From assembly GCA_025201375.1 (NCBI GenBank), contig JAIWZP010000032.1, positions 310,001 through 374,000 on the forward strand: DNA of 64,000 nt, written 5' to 3'. The position numbers and the translations under genes were made by a program. Source of the DNA: Gongronella butleri. Its lineage: Eukaryota; Mucoromycota; Mucoromycetes; Mucorales; Cunninghamellaceae. The notes below the pieces were generated by a model. The model searched no databases. It saw only the letters and a program-made list of their open reading frames with translations, and was not told the origin of the DNA. Of this stretch, positions 34,509 through 46,362 are shown piece after piece (positions within the stretch are counted from its first letter, which is position 1; each line of letters starts with the position of its first letter).

Positions 34509-34744
34509 GTTGATGATCGACCAAAAGTAAGATAAAAAGAAAGAGGAAGAAGAGGATCTAAGGATGAAAAAAAATGGAGGCTTTCAAAGCGAAAGCGAAC
34601 CCAGCCATGTCCGGCGGCCGGACTTTTTCATGTCCATCTCTGATGAAAAAGCCCTGGTTTTTGCATTTTTGCTTCGCCAACCCCTCGTTCGTTCTTTTCC
34701 CTTTTTTTTTTGTTTCCTTTTTTCCCCTCCATACTTGTCACACT
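34509..34744. promoter_or_regulatory. Bidirectional eL18/COQ9 promoter
   Basis: Only 236 bp separate the two start codons. A perfect palindromic site, GTCCGG-cgg-CCGGAC (34609-34623), sits centrally. The COQ9 side is pyrimidine-rich and the eL18 side A/G-rich on the plus strand, so both transcripts have pyrimidine-rich leaders. No TATA box is evident for either gene. Function of the palindrome is unproven. Confidence 0.5.
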
Positions 34745-35728
34745 ATGCTGCCCTGTCTTCGCACACCCCTTGTTGCTCAGCGCGTCCCTGTTAAACGTGT
34801 TTTCCAGCGACTTTATTCCACAAGGTCAGAAAAAAAACGACTCTGTGTGTCCGGGCACCTGATTTTTTTCTTTCTTACAGTGACGATACCCCCTCGCAGC
34901 CGCGTGCGTCGCCGTCGCAGCCTGCGGACGCCCCGAAAAAAGACGACAACAGCAGCAGTGTTGAGCAAATGTTATTGCATGCGACGCTAAAGCACGTACC
35001 TGCCCTTGGCTGGACGCGTCAGAGTATGGCGCAGGGTGCGCAGGATCTCGGTCTGTCGTCGGCCATGCAGGGAGTCTTTTCGGGCGGCCCGTCCGGCCTT
35101 GTTGACGCGTATTTGCAGGATTGTCGACGTCAATTCGTGCAAAACATTGAGCGCGAGTACTCCGATCTCGTGCAAGACCCGTCCATGACGAGCAGAGTGC
35201 GTCGCCTGACACGCCTGCGCCTCAAGCTGCTCGAGCCGTACGCGCACCGCTGGCCTGAGGCGCTGGCTACGACCACCTCGAGCCCCACGGCCGTCACAGC
35301 CACGCTTGGCCATCTGGCCGACATTGTCGATGATATCTGGTATTTTGCAGGCGACCGTAGCCCGGATGTGAGTGAGAGAAGATGACACGCGACGCGGCCA
35401 GAAAACGCGACAAAAGCCCTGACGCGTTCTTTTTTTTAATTTTTTTTTTCATTTTCTAGATGAACTGGTACACGAAGCGCGCCTCGCTGGCTGCCGTGTA
35501 CTCTGCCACAGAGCTGTATATGTCTCAGGATCTGTCCGAGGATTATGTCGAGACGTATCGCTTTTTGGATCGTCGCTTGGAAGATGCCGCGTGTGTTGGC
35601 AGCACGGCCAGTCAGGTAAAACATGTCCAATGGCCACTCGAGACAAGTTTAGCTGATTCTTTTTCTTTTTCCAAGCTGGGCACCATGCTTTCTTTTGGCG
35701 CCAAGAGCTTCATTGGCATGGTCGATCA

Positions 35729-35780
<52 letters not shown>

Positions 35781-35855
35781 AAGAGGGAACCAAGTGGAAC
35801 AACAGAAAAGCTAACCTCACATTTTTTCTGCCATTGACAGCGCGGCCGCCGATGA
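34745..35855 (+). CDS. COQ9: Ubiquinone biosynthesis protein Coq9
   Basis: Lipid-binding partner of the Coq7 hydroxylase in mitochondrial coenzyme Q synthesis. Five exons (34745-34824, 34881-35367, 35460-35615, 35676-35729, 35841-35855) give 263 residues. The N-terminus MLPCLRTPLVAQRVPVKRVF is a mitochondrial presequence, followed by a Ser/Pro linker. Then come LLHATLKHVPALGWTRQSMA, a TetR-like helix, LRLKLLEPYAHRWPEAL and the family hallmark DMNWYTKRASLAAVYSATEL near residue 190. The last exon encodes only RGRR and a stop. Intron 4 starts GT followed by 45 uninterrupted A. Confidence 0.95.
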
Positions 35856-36086
35856 ACACAACGGACAAGCGCGTGGCGACACAACGCTCTCTTTTAGCAT
35901 CATAGATCACCCCCCTCTCTTTCTTTTTTACGCGCTACATTTTCACAATTGCATTAAAACATGGACTTTTTAATTATAAAAGTAAACAGGTATGATGAAA
36001 CGTCGTTTGACGCTAGTTTCGGGGTATCGGTGGTGTTGGTACAGAAAAAAAAAAGGAGTGTGTGTGTGTGAAAAAAATAACACATT

Positions 36087-37364
36087 CTAGAGGGGCATGG
36101 CTGATTTTGGTCTGAGCAGCATGGTGATGATCCATTCGGACCCGTGATCCAAGGCCAATGTGAACCATTTGCGCGAGGACTTGAAACCTGTGCATTCTAT
36201 CCAGCCAAAAAGTCGATCGAGCTCGGGCCGCGATTTTGTTTCTGCAACGACGCAGCGGAGCGCGAGCTCGGAGGTTTCGAGCCAAAACGAGGAGTGTGTG
36301 GCAAGGCGATATGACTGCAAGGTGAAGACCATGACCAGGGCAATGTAATGCGCGAGGAGCATGAGGCCCTGTTCGAGGGCTTGCCATAGGGTCTGTTGCC
36401 ACATGTCGACAAGCTGCTTGATTTTGAGTCCCGTTGCCTGCAGCAATGTCTGTGACGATGCGCCGTGGCTTTGGGTGCTTGGCATGCCTGCCCTTGTGCC
36501 GTTGGATTGCTGAGCGGAGGGCTGCTGGGGGCGGATGACACACAGAATATCTTGTGAGCTGGTCACAATGGTGGAGAAATGGTACATTTTGTCCATGTGC
36601 GTGTGTGTGCCCTGCAGCGATGTGTCGCTGATGGCCAGGCTGCTGCGCCTGCTCGGGCGTGACGCGGTGCTGTCGGTGTCATGGCTCGCGTCGTCATCAT
36701 CCATGTCGTCCAATTCGTCGTTTTCGTCAATTTCGGGATCCAAATCGTCCAATTCGTCATCAGTATCGCTCGAGGTGGCGCTGTTGCTAGTGCTAGTGCT
36801 TTCAAAGCCTTGTGACGAGGTGAAATGGCAGCGCACATCAAAGGACACGAGGGTCACCTGGTCCTCAGGCTCACGAGTTGTTGCCTGGCGGAGTGCTTGG
36901 CAAAGTGTGGGGATGTCGTCGTCATGGACAAAGCGCATCAATGGCTGTCCGACCATCCACGGCCGGTGTTCCTGCGGGTCAAATGCCGCCTGGATGACAC
37001 CATACGGATTGAGCCGTAAAATCGTGGTTTGCGCCGCATTGGAAGCTAGCATTTGCCGCAATGTCGCCTTTTCAAGCATCGCCACGTCCGCACAAAACAC
37101 GGTGATGCACTGTGCGTCGTGCATCGACGCGTGCTCGCACGTCAAAAGGCGTTTTTTCTGCTTTTTGCACGCCACGTCGACGAGGGTTGTAAAACACAAC
37201 GACTGCTCCTTTTTGCTCGGCCAATGGATGCCCGCCAGGTCGTGTTTGGCGATCAGCGCGGGCATCGTCTTTGACCAGCCCACCACGCGTCGATCGGTGG
37301 CTGTGATCATCACGGATGGCAGGCTGTTCAATGGACAATCAGCCAATGTGTGTGTAAACATCAT
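36087..37364 (-). CDS. PAS-domain-like protein, intronless
   Basis: An unbroken frame of 425 residues, unusual here because the other recognisable protein genes have introns. The N-terminal 110 residues look like a degenerate PAS fold (SVMITATDRRVVGWSKTMPAL). A clearer PAS segment follows at about 115-175 (ILRLNPYGVIQAAFDPQEHR, LMRFVHDDDIPTLCQALRQA). After an acidic Asp/Glu/Ser linker comes HFSTIVTSSQDILCVIRPQ, resembling the end of a PAS domain, and a C-terminal region with helix-like WQQTLWQALEQGLMLLAHYI. I see no zinc finger or kinase domain. PAS domains sense ligands or mediate dimerisation; role here unknown. No chromophore-binding motif is visible. Confidence 0.75.
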   Translation of the reverse strand: MMFTHTLADCPLNSLPSVMITATDRRVVGWSKTMPALIAKHDLAGIHWPSKKEQSLCFTTLVDVACKKQKKRLLTCEHASMHDAQCITVFCADVAMLEKATLRQMLASNAAQTTILRLNPYGVIQAAFDPQEHRPWMVGQPLMRFVHDDDIPTLCQALRQATTREPEDQVTLVSFDVRCHFTSSQGFESTSTSNSATSSDTDDELDDLDPEIDENDELDDMDDDDASHDTDSTASRPSRRSSLAISDTSLQGTHTHMDKMYHFSTIVTSSQDILCVIRPQQPSAQQSNGTRAGMPSTQSHGASSQTLLQATGLKIKQLVDMWQQTLWQALEQGLMLLAHYIALVMVFTLQSYRLATHSSFWLETSELALRCVVAETKSRPELDRLFGWIECTGFKSSRKWFTLALDHGSEWIITMLLRPKSAMPL

Positions 37365-39064
37365 TCAAAAAAAAAGAAAAGAAAAATTCAAGGAACAAGA
37401 TGGGAAGGGGAAACAGGAAGAAGAAAAGAATGGGCAATCAGGCAAATCCCTTTTTTTTTTATGTGGGTGACAAGAAGAAAAAAAAAAGTCCGAGGCCAGC
37501 CGACGCTTGATTGGTTCCATACTCATTTTATTGTCGAAATTAAGGTTGACCAGCGTCATAGGTCGCATCAGCAGTGCATCAAAAGAGGAGGAAAAGGGGG
37601 GAGGCAACACAAAAAAAGGTGCTGGTTGCCTTTTTGGAGGCCATTTTGCCCCAAACATTTTTTTTTTTTTTTTGCAGCGCTTGAAAGGCCGCCCATTGCA
37701 TGTTCGCAGCTTGCAATTTTTTGGTTTACCCGCGGACAAAATCTCGTAATTATTCCCTTGTTGGCCACGTCGCCTGAAAAGGGGGATACACGCCATGTTA
37801 TCGGCCATTGTCAATGGCTCGTCCGGATGAATGGTTAAAATGAATGGGGTGCCTCTATGTCCTTTATGCCCAACAATATGCATGATTGCATCCTCGGCCG
37901 AGGAACCACGAAGAAGCATGAGGTCCCTTTTGGCAAGCCCCCTATTGTGTGTCACCTAAAAGGGCATGTTTGCCCAAGACACTTAGAATTTGAATCGTCC
38001 CGGCCAACGGCTCCACCCCGTCCTTTTTTATTTTTTATGCGCGCGTCTGTGTCCATTGTGCACGAAATACATCAAACGGCTTAATGGAAATCTTGTTTTT
38101 GCAGGCCAAATTTCAAGTGTTTCGTCAAAGCCGCTGGTTGGCCAAGCGCATCTCCTTTTTGCATTTTAGCCCATCACGATGAGATGTTGTAAAACCATTG
38201 GCGCTCCTTTATCATTATCTATGATTCATTCGCCAGCATCCCACGGTGGGATCAAAAAAGCCCTTTTTTTTTGTTGTTGGCTTGATGTCACCTGATGTGG
38301 AATGGAAGCCGTGGGATACTTGCGAGCCAGCGCGGGTCATGGGGGGATGCGGGCTTGCAAAACTTCCGTCTCTGTTGTGTGTGACACGTGCTGCAAGCGA
38401 CACATGGGCCGTGTGTCACCGTCAATGGACTTGCACTCCGCAGTGATGCAATGAAACGCGCCAAGTCCGATGTCATTCAAGCTTGCATTTTGAGCGAAAA
38501 AGCAACAACGAAAAAAAGGGCACAGTCCCGAGACCGGATCATGAGATCCATCGTATTTCACAATCGGGGTTTGGCCAAGCGCGCACGGATGGCTCTTTGT
38601 TCAACCGCCGCCTGTGTCCCATTTCCGAGAGAGCGGGTGTCGCATGGCCCAATGGCACCTTCAGAGCACCACGCGTCGCTGGAACACACCTTTTTTTCTT
38701 CCGCGGGGGTCATCAATGACCCCGCTTTTTTCATTTTTTCATTTTTTTACGAGCGATGATGTCACGCGAGCTTGGACGGATGAAACCTGGCTCAATGGAA
38801 GATCACCAATGGCCCGCTTTGATGAAAATAGTGAACTTGGCATCATGCAAAGCCAAAACAAGGCGACTACGACCGTCTGCACCTCGTCAACAAGACACAA
38901 CGAGCTTGAACACGTCTTTTTCGCGTCATTGCAGAGGGCTGTGGCCAGCAATGGAAGAATGAGGCATGTGCGTGATTCATGCGCATTGCGCGTATAAAAA
39001 GAAAAAATGGGGCCTCTGATTTTGCTGTTTTTTTTCACCACAACAAAGCTGCGCTATTTTTGTC
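37365..39064. other. Gene-free stretch
   Basis: Upstream of the PAS gene, then 1.5 kb of sequence in which open frames are short and featureless. A TATAAAAAG box at 38993-39001 belongs to the mini-gene that follows. No repeat-family copy is recognised. Confidence 0.45.
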
Positions 39065-39478
39065 ATGATCATTGAACAAGACTCGTTTTATGGCCGCTGC
39101 CATTACTGCAAGATGACCGACCACAGAACAACAGGGTAGGATTCGCGCTCAGAGAACGCGCCATGCTCATTGCGCCTCAAGTTTCTTCCAGTCTTCTTGT
39201 GTTTTTATACTGGACGATGAATGTCCCTATTTCAACACAGACAGATGATCTCAGACCGGTCTATGGCATCAAGGCTTTTATTTTTTTCCTATGTGCACGT
39301 CACCCAATGCCTTTTTTTTTAAATGTCACAAGCCAATTATTTCTTAAATGGACACAATAAAGCGTATAGTGCGTGAAATTGTGTCTCCACAAACCAAAAG
39401 AGCATTGGATCATAAAGTGTCAACGCGCTGAGATGTTCCAGAGGCTTCGGCGACGCGTGTATCACGTGGACGCGTTGA
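39065..39478 (+). CDS. Candidate CCHC zinc-knuckle mini-gene 3
   Basis: Exon 1 (39065-39135) encodes 23 residues with RCHYCKMTDHRTT, i.e. C-x2-C-x4-H, and ends at a gtagga donor. TATAAAAAG lies 72 bp upstream of the ATG. The fourth ligand must come from exon 2: an acceptor at gctgag|atgttcc (39433) supplies G-C in frame and a stop at 39478, but it implies a 297-bp intron that contains an aataaa word, so the 3' half is uncertain. It resembles mini-genes 1, 2 and 4 in size and promoter distance. Confidence 0.35.
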
Positions 39479-39890
39479 TTTGCAGCTCAGCCATTGAGAG
39501 ACCCATGAGTGTCCCTGTATCTCAGGGCCTTTTGTCCCCTGTTGATGGACATGCAGAGGTGCCGTGTGCAGATGTGTGAATAAAGCATCTCATAGCGATG
39601 AGTGGGCAAATTTTTTTTTCGTTTCGCGAGTCAGGTGAGGATGTGTGAAAAACGGGCCTCATTGTGGCCGACGACGACCCGCGCGTCAAAAGGGGCCCCT
39701 GGAAATCGGGTCCCTTGTCCGCTCCAGACCGCAGCGCGCGGCTCGCTTCCTGCTCAATGACACCACGGATCGTCACTCAGCCCAAAGTCAATAAAAGACA
39801 CGCATGAGAATTTTCAGGCTTCCCATCACCTCTTTTTCTCTCTCTCTTTTTTTTTTTCTGCATTCTTCTCAATTTGTTCTTTTTTTAACC

Positions 39891-40143
39891 ATGACGTGGA
39901 TCAGATCTATCACCGGCTGTGCCAATTGCGGTGGAGCACACCAAGAATCGTACGTACTAGCAAGAAGCGACCAAAAGGCACGAGATGATACTCAAATCGA
40001 CTCTTTTTTTTTTCTTCGCATTTTGTCGTAGTCAATGCTCGTCTGCCGCCAAGAATGTCAAGTGTGTCCAGCGACCGTGGAAGAGCAAGCCAGGGTCCAC
40101 TGTCCCTCAATTGGAGTACTGGCGAAGAAACATGCCATACTGA
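39891..40143 (+). CDS. CCHC zinc-knuckle mini-gene 1
   Basis: Two exons (39891-39949, 40032-40143) encode 56 residues. The protein has one knuckle, CANCGGAHQESQC (C-x2-C-x3-H-x4-C), and a basic tail (QRPWKSKPGST). The intron (gtacgt...gtcgtag) falls in phase 2 in the third codon after the His, exactly as in mini-genes 2 and 4. An ataaaaga box lies about 100 bp upstream of this ATG. An upstream in-frame ATG at 39804 is possible but sits only a few bases past that box. CCHC knuckles bind single-stranded nucleic acids or proteins; a role here is not known. Confidence 0.55.
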
Positions 40144-41099
40144 ACGTGGCAACAATCCTCAACTTTGGACACAATGGGGCCAAATCATTGTCATTTATTT
40201 TCTTGTGACCCAATCTTTTCATGTAAAAAATATCTCTATTCGTTTCCTTCTTCTCTGCCTCTGCATTCAAAAAAAATGGACACTTTTAGCGAAAAAGTTG
40301 CCGTTTCTGGGTCCTCACGCCACTTTACACCCGCCAATTCCGTGTCTTGTGGACACTGCATTGATTTTGTGAATGAGCCAATGACCTGCGAGAAGATGCA
40401 GGGAAAGATAAGCGCTCAAATGACCTCTTTGTTGCATGATCACGTCACTTTTTTTTTTTTTTTTTTTACGTGTCTGGGCACCATTGGCGTCGAAAAGACA
40501 GCTCATTGCAAGGAATAGGCTGAGTGGTGACGAAAACGGCCGCATGGACAAGCACGGGCGCCGCGGATGGATGCCATATGTGCCGCTGACGACGTGGTAG
40601 GCCAAATCACGTGTAACGATCGGAAATGACGCGACGCGTCCGTATCACGCGGAGCCATCGTGCTTGAGTGCTGCTTTTTGCTTTTCATTGGGTGTTGCGG
40701 TTCAAATGAGCCTACTTTTGCGCCGTTGCAGTCGTTTGATGCCGAGCTACGACGAATTTTAAAGGTCCTGATATAGGGGAAGTCGAAAAGGCGGGTTTTT
40801 GGAGTATTATCCTTTTTGAAATATATAATAAGACCTTTATTTAAATGTTAGTGACCGGGTCTGGCAGAGACGTGTCAATATGGCTTACCACAAGCAGGTG
40901 GTCAAACGGTTAAAAATAAAAAGAACAATAAAAAAAGGCAGAAAAGTGGAGAAGAGAGTGAATAAAAAAAGGAAAGGCCGAAAAGAATAAATAGAGAGGG
41001 GGAGGGATGCACAAGCGAACACTGTGAGCGACGCGACCAAAAGGATGGGAAAAATGCCGCTACGTAATCGCACAAAAATGCCCACAAATGAGCACAACC
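40144..41099. other. Gene-free stretch
   Basis: Sequence downstream of mini-gene 1 with poly-T runs. No conserved protein feature or named repeat is seen. Open frames are short. Confidence 0.4.
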
Positions 41100-41990
41100 T
41101 TGTCAGGTCCAGTCGAGAATCTGAAAATTGAAAAATTTAGGTCCTCGCATCGCCACGCCATGCACACGCATGGTAAACACGCAACTTTCACGGGCGGAAA
41201 TGACATAAAATATGGAGGTCCAACAGCGCAAAACGCGATTCACTCCAATTTTGGTCAGATTTCTGTCTCAAGGTCAATTTGATAAGAAGTGGCCGCAGCG
41301 CCTTGGAAAACATATCATCAAAACGAGGACGGTCTGACGCGTAAGCGGCCAGCCGTGATCTATGAAAATAGTGATTTTTTGGCTGACTTGATCAAGGCAC
41401 AAAAACAGGTCAATTTTTGGCTATTTTCGACGCGTGGCAAACCGCGTCAACGTTGTGGAATCCGCTTCTTGCGCGAGTCAAATTCATGCATCTGGGCTGC
41501 GACATGCTGATGAATGCGTCGGCGCGGCTCTATGAACGCGTTTTTCCCGTGCAATTCGTCATTGAAGTTTTATCTAAAATTGCTGACTGCTCGATAACCA
41601 GAAATTGGATCCCCCTCTTTTTCGGCATGATTTGTGGTTTCTCGTCTCTGGTTCCCTTGGGTGTGAGTTTGTGGCAATTTGGTGATCCATATTTTTTATT
41701 TCTCTGCTGGACGACTGGTACGATACGTAGCGCTTATTTTTGAATTTGCTTGTAGCGAGTTCCCCAGGCCATTTTGGACGCAGCACGCCGCCTCTGTCTC
41801 GCGTTTCTAGCCGATTATTTCACGTTTTTACGCGTTTCGACGTGTGGCAGGAGCTGGTTAGTGAGCACCCCTTGATATACTCGTAAAAATTGCAGAGACA
41901 AGGCTCGTTCCGTGAAAAATTGTCCACATGGATTCAAAGTGGTTTGTACTAATCCGATATCTATGAGAACGTAGCCAACTAACTCAAACT
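41100..41990. repeat. Dispersed repeat R1
   Basis: Shares with the 16.4-kb copy: ttaggtcctc.catcgccacgcca, a catgg.aaacacgc word, ggaaatgacataaaa, gtgatctatgaaaatag, and then gcgtcggcgcggctctatg (also in both segmental duplications near 1715 and 6816), followed by ttgctgactgctcgataacc. Diverged. The right edge is unclear. Confidence 0.6.
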
Positions 41991-42506
41991 TGACGGATCG
42001 AACTGCTGTAACACCAGCACTCGCAAATGAACGTAATTGAAAAATCTAATTGTCTAGGCTAACGTGCATCAAATTTGCTTTAGACGATTGAGACTTTGGT
42101 TACGCGCGCGCAATGCAAATAAAAAAGGAGATTGATGAGCCGGGATTCCGAGGAATTCGCGTTTTCATTGATTTTGTCGACTGATCGCGTTTTCGCGGGT
42201 GGTGACGTGTCACGCGACTCTCTGCGTAATTGAAATATTACAAAAATAACGCTCCAGAGGAGGTTTTCCGATTAAAAAGTGCTGTCAGGGCCCCCAATTC
42301 TACATCAGGTGAAAATGACGCGTGACGCGCCGCGTTTCCCTTGTTTCTACTTGCAGATATCCAAGCGCGAGTGATGCAAATGTTCAACGTACGACCCGAT
42401 TGGTATCCAGTGTTGTCAATGCGAACCATCGAAAAGCATAAAAGCGTGGCATTCGCGCAAAAATCTCGCTTTTTGTAACAACTTCCATCCAATTCTTTGT
42501 TTTTTA

Positions 42507-42652
42507 ATGCCTTTTATCACCCGTATCAAGTGTCCCATCTGCCATGGCCCTCATCGCAAGCAGTAATGATTATGGATGGACGGAAAAAAAAAGCGAGATG
42601 GAAGGCTCAATTGCATTTTTTCCATAGTAATTGTCCTTGGGCGCCGAAATGA
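42507..42652 (+). CDS. CCHC zinc-knuckle mini-gene 2
   Basis: Two exons (42507-42562, 42628-42652) encode 26 residues with CPICHGPHRKHNC (C-x2-C-x3-H-x4-C) and a short CPWAPK end. The 65-bp intron (gtaatg...ttccatag) is in phase 2 in the third codon after the His, the same as in mini-genes 1 and 4. A cATAAAAGc box lies about 70 bp upstream of the ATG. It is so short that alone it would be dismissed; the shared intron place and promoter spacing argue that it is a real family member or a recent remnant of one. Confidence 0.5.
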
Positions 42653-43113
42653 GAACCTGGATGGCCTGGCAAGATTTTTCGGAGTGTGCCAATGATCTGT
42701 TTTTTTTTTTTAATCAGCCTTGCCTCTCGAATCCTCTTCCAACGCTCCCTTGCTCACAATGGCCGTATTTTTAAATAAATCAATCTGCGCTTATTGCAAA
42801 TGCAGTTTAAAATCATCCGTTCGCTTTATTTTTTTTTTTTGTGTGTGTGAGTGCCAGTGCCAACTTTTTGGACTTGACGTGGCACGACAATCGTCGTCAC
42901 GTGCTTGTGCCACGCGTCGCGTCGCTAAATTGCATTCCCGACACGGCATCTACACGTTTTAAAACCCATTGTCAACAAGTGCGCGATGGACAATGCGCTC
43001 AGTTTTATTTTATGCAAAGGGCCACCAAGGAGGGGAGTTGAGCAATCGAATTCGATAGAAACAAAGGCATGGGGTGGGGGTGTTTTTTTTGTGTTTTTTT
43101 TTTTCTTGTTTTC

Positions 43114-45633
43114 TTAGGAAGGATGGGTTGGGGATGGCTGTGCGCCTGGCACGTGTAGGATCGGGGACGACGAGTCTGAAGGGCTGCTGCGCGGTGGCCA
43201 TGGCAGGCGGATAAGGGGGCGGTCGTCGGTCTGGTTCTGAGTTCTGTTGGCTGCTGCTCGGTATGATGCAGAAGAGCGGCGTCGTTTTGCGGCGGACGCC
43301 GTGGGAGGGGGAAGTGTGCGTGAATTGGGGGAGGCGACGGTCGATGGCAAGACGCGTGAGGACGGTGTTCCAAGATACGGGCGCATGGTGAGTGGTGGTG
43401 CGGCGGTGCTGGTGGGCGATGGATTCGAATACGACGTGGGGGCGGGTAATGTGAATGGTGCGCGTGCATTGAATGGGCCGTTGCTGGTAATATTATGATT
43501 TGTGCGGTCGACATTGGCGGCCCGGGCGTCGTTTTGATCATAAGCGGATTTGTCTGTGAGGTAGCCATGGTTGGTCCAGGGGTCATGTGCAGATCCATTG
43601 GCGTTTTCGGTGTCATTTTCGTCGTCACTGCTGAGGGTCAGGTCCACGACCGAGGAATTGGCCATCGTCGAGGACGATGGGCGAGATCTAGGAGACGACG
43701 CATTGGTCGCGGAGGAATTGGGTATACTTTTGCGCCTCCTTGGTTGCCGTGCGTCATTTCGATCGTCATTTTCGTCGTCGTCATCATCGTCCAAGATGGT
43801 GATCAGATCGTTGCTGGTGCCCTGCTGACCATTGGCAAGGCCGCCATCGTCTTTGGGCTCGGCCTTGACCGGTTTCACTGCCGTCTCGTCGTCTGTTTCG
43901 CTCCCATCGTCATCAGACCCGGTTTCCAGGATCTTGAGGTTGCCGTGCACGTCCACCTGCATGCTCTCCACATTGCCCACGCGCTTGAGGATGCTGGCAA
44001 AGTACTCGTCAATCACCAAATCGTCCCATGTCATGATCCGGCTGCAAATCGGGCAATTCCACGTCGGCGTCTGCTCGTTCATCAATAAAAACGTCGTCAC
44101 GTCAAAGCATTGCAAATGCGCACACTGACGCGCACGACCTGGCGTCTCAATGCGTGTAAATCCAAGCTGGGGGGAGGAAAAAAACACGTCAATTCTCACG
44201 TTTTTCGAGATGGATTCCCCCCTTTTTTTCCCATGAGTCGACTTACTGGACACTTGGTTGAGATCGTTTCAGACTCAATGACAAGGTCAGTGTCTAGGCT
44301 GCGCTCCAGCACTAGCAACAACAAAAAAAAAAGAAAAAGAAAGAAAAAAAAGGTGAATTCGCCCGCATTGATGCGTTTCTCACATTTTTCTGTGTCCTTA
44401 CTGCGCTTCATGACCTCTTCCTTGGCGACAACGCGATCCCTCGTGAGCCGATTGACGAGATGTGGCACGGGCTGGCGTTTCACAAGCTCCACTGACGCGA
44501 CATAGCTCTGTTTTTTTGTACAAAAAGAAAGGTGAGACTCATTGAATACGCGCTTTGGGGGCCATTTTTACCCGAAGCGTGTTGGCATAGATGAATTCGA
44601 CCATGTTGCGCGATTGATCCAGGGCCAGATGCTGCGTGACTTCGGCGGGGTGGACGGTGTTTGGCCTGCCCTTGATGCCGCGCAATTTCTATAAAGAGGG
44701 GGGGGCAGGCATGAGTGGCTCGAGCGTCTGCATTGGCCCACCAAAATAAAAAAGGGACGACTCTTACCGTATTGGCGATAATGTGGCGATGATTGATGCG
44801 CAATTCACAAGATGTGGGGAACTCGACGGGCTGTGAACGCGAGGGTTGGGTGGCGGATGTCGAGTAGGCGGGAGGCAGCGCGCAGAAAAAGCGGATCTGG
44901 TAAAGTCGTTCGTTGTCGCCTTGGTATTTTTCCTGCAAGAGCGCAATCTGCTCGGGTTTCAATTGGAATTGGAACACCTTGGTGAGACGTGAATCGGGGC
45001 ACGCTGTAAAATTCAAGGAAAAAAATGGTGAGACGCGTTGGAAATCAGGTCAATGGATGGCGGCGCAGCTTACCAGGGATGGTCTTTGCGTCGCCGAGAC
45101 GAGCAACGATGGTATAAAAGGGACTGGATGGATAGGTTGGATTGACGGCATTGAAGATGGATGCGCGAGGCAAGGGTGGGGCGGGTTTAGGCACGGTGCG
45201 TACGTTGCCGTGTAAATTGACGGCCACGTTGGCTCTGTAATTGCGACTAGATGAAGAAAATGGGAGGATTGGTGAGCCCATCATGATCAAAATGGCACTT
45301 TTTTGGGCTCATGAAACTTGCATGTAATCATTCAAAATAGTGTTTGTCTGCGTCACCAACTCGATATTGCCTCCAAACAACAGCGTATTCATATAATTGA
45401 CGATGCGCTCTGCCATTTCCCTCTTTCTGGTGGCTGTCTTTCGGATACCCGCATGCAACTCGTCATTGAGACGCTGAATCACCTCTCTAATATCCGCCAC
45501 TCTGAGGGATTCCAAGGCTGACAAGAGTCTAGCGCGCTGAAAACAAACAAAACATGGCAGGATCATAAGTACATGCACACGCTGGCGCCACCAGTACTTC
45601 TTTTCCACAAGTTCTTACCTCGGCTTGGTCCAT
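43114..45633 (-). CDS. SIZ/PIAS-type SUMO E3 ligase (SP-RING)
   Basis: Transfers SUMO from Ubc9 to nuclear targets. Eight exons (45633-45619, 45536-45322, 45246-45074, 45003-44768, 44688-44572, 44507-44402, 44311-44247, 44166-43114) join into 659 residues. A SAP-like DNA-binding N-terminus (about 10-60) is followed by a PINIT domain (about 80-260). The SP-RING at about 320-370 reads QCAHLQCFDVTTF then NCPIC, with the usual ligands and W before CPIC. Two SUMO-interacting motifs follow, LITILDDDDDD and VVDLTLSSDDE. The tail is Ser/Pro-rich and disordered. Exon 2 ends ..tacat|GCAAGT, a GC-AG intron that keeps frame. It is divergent from the DDHD gene, 729 bp away. Confidence 0.93.
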
Positions 45634-46362
45634 ATTTTCTATAGATTCAGGTGTCGCCAGGGAGGAACGAGGAAAAAAAAAAAAAAAAAAAAAAAGAGTG
45701 GGCTCTGAAAAAAAGAAGAAAAAATGACCTTTGGCGGGGCTGCCGTGTCGGCGTTTCAATTCCCCTTTCTGGCTTTCAGAGAAGCTGTGTGTCAGGGACA
45801 AAATCACCCCATCTTGTGGGCCAAGACGTCTTCCCTTGGCATTGACTTGTCCAAAGTTGAAAATGTAGGATAAATAAGGGCGAGACGCGTCAATTGGCAC
45901 CAATGGAGTCTAATGGAACGCGATGATGACTTGCAAAGTGGTTACGGCGTCGAACAAGAGCATTTGACAGGCCATCATTGAAGGACAATGGGATTCAAAA
46001 GCCCGTATTTCATCAATTTCTTGGATTGTCTTGATTTGGTATGGCGAGTAGTGCGCGTGCAAAAGCGAGCGGGGGGGGGCAAGTCATCGAGCACGATCGA
46101 CGTCATTTAAAAAAAAAAAAGTAGGCTAAAACTGAAAAATGAAAAAGAGACCCCCCGTCCAGACGCGTGTCTGTGCGAGACACACAAGGAGTGCATTATT
46201 TTGGCATGTGAAGACCACTTTTTTGACGAGCCAGTGGCGACAAACCAAGTTTAGGGCGAGTTTCACTCAGACAATGCATATAAAAAGGACCAGGTTTTAC
46301 TGTTCTTTTTTCTTTGTTCCTTGTTTTCTTTTCTTTTCACCCCTTGCTCCGTCTTTTTGCTT
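45634..46362. promoter_or_regulatory. Divergent SIZ/DDHD intergenic region
   Basis: Both start codons face out of this 729-bp region. TATAAAAAG at 46279-46287 lies about 80 bp before the DDHD ATG, the same spacing as at the ISCU and mini-genes. The SIZ side has no TATA box. A minus-strand open frame in between has no recognisable feature. Confidence 0.5.
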
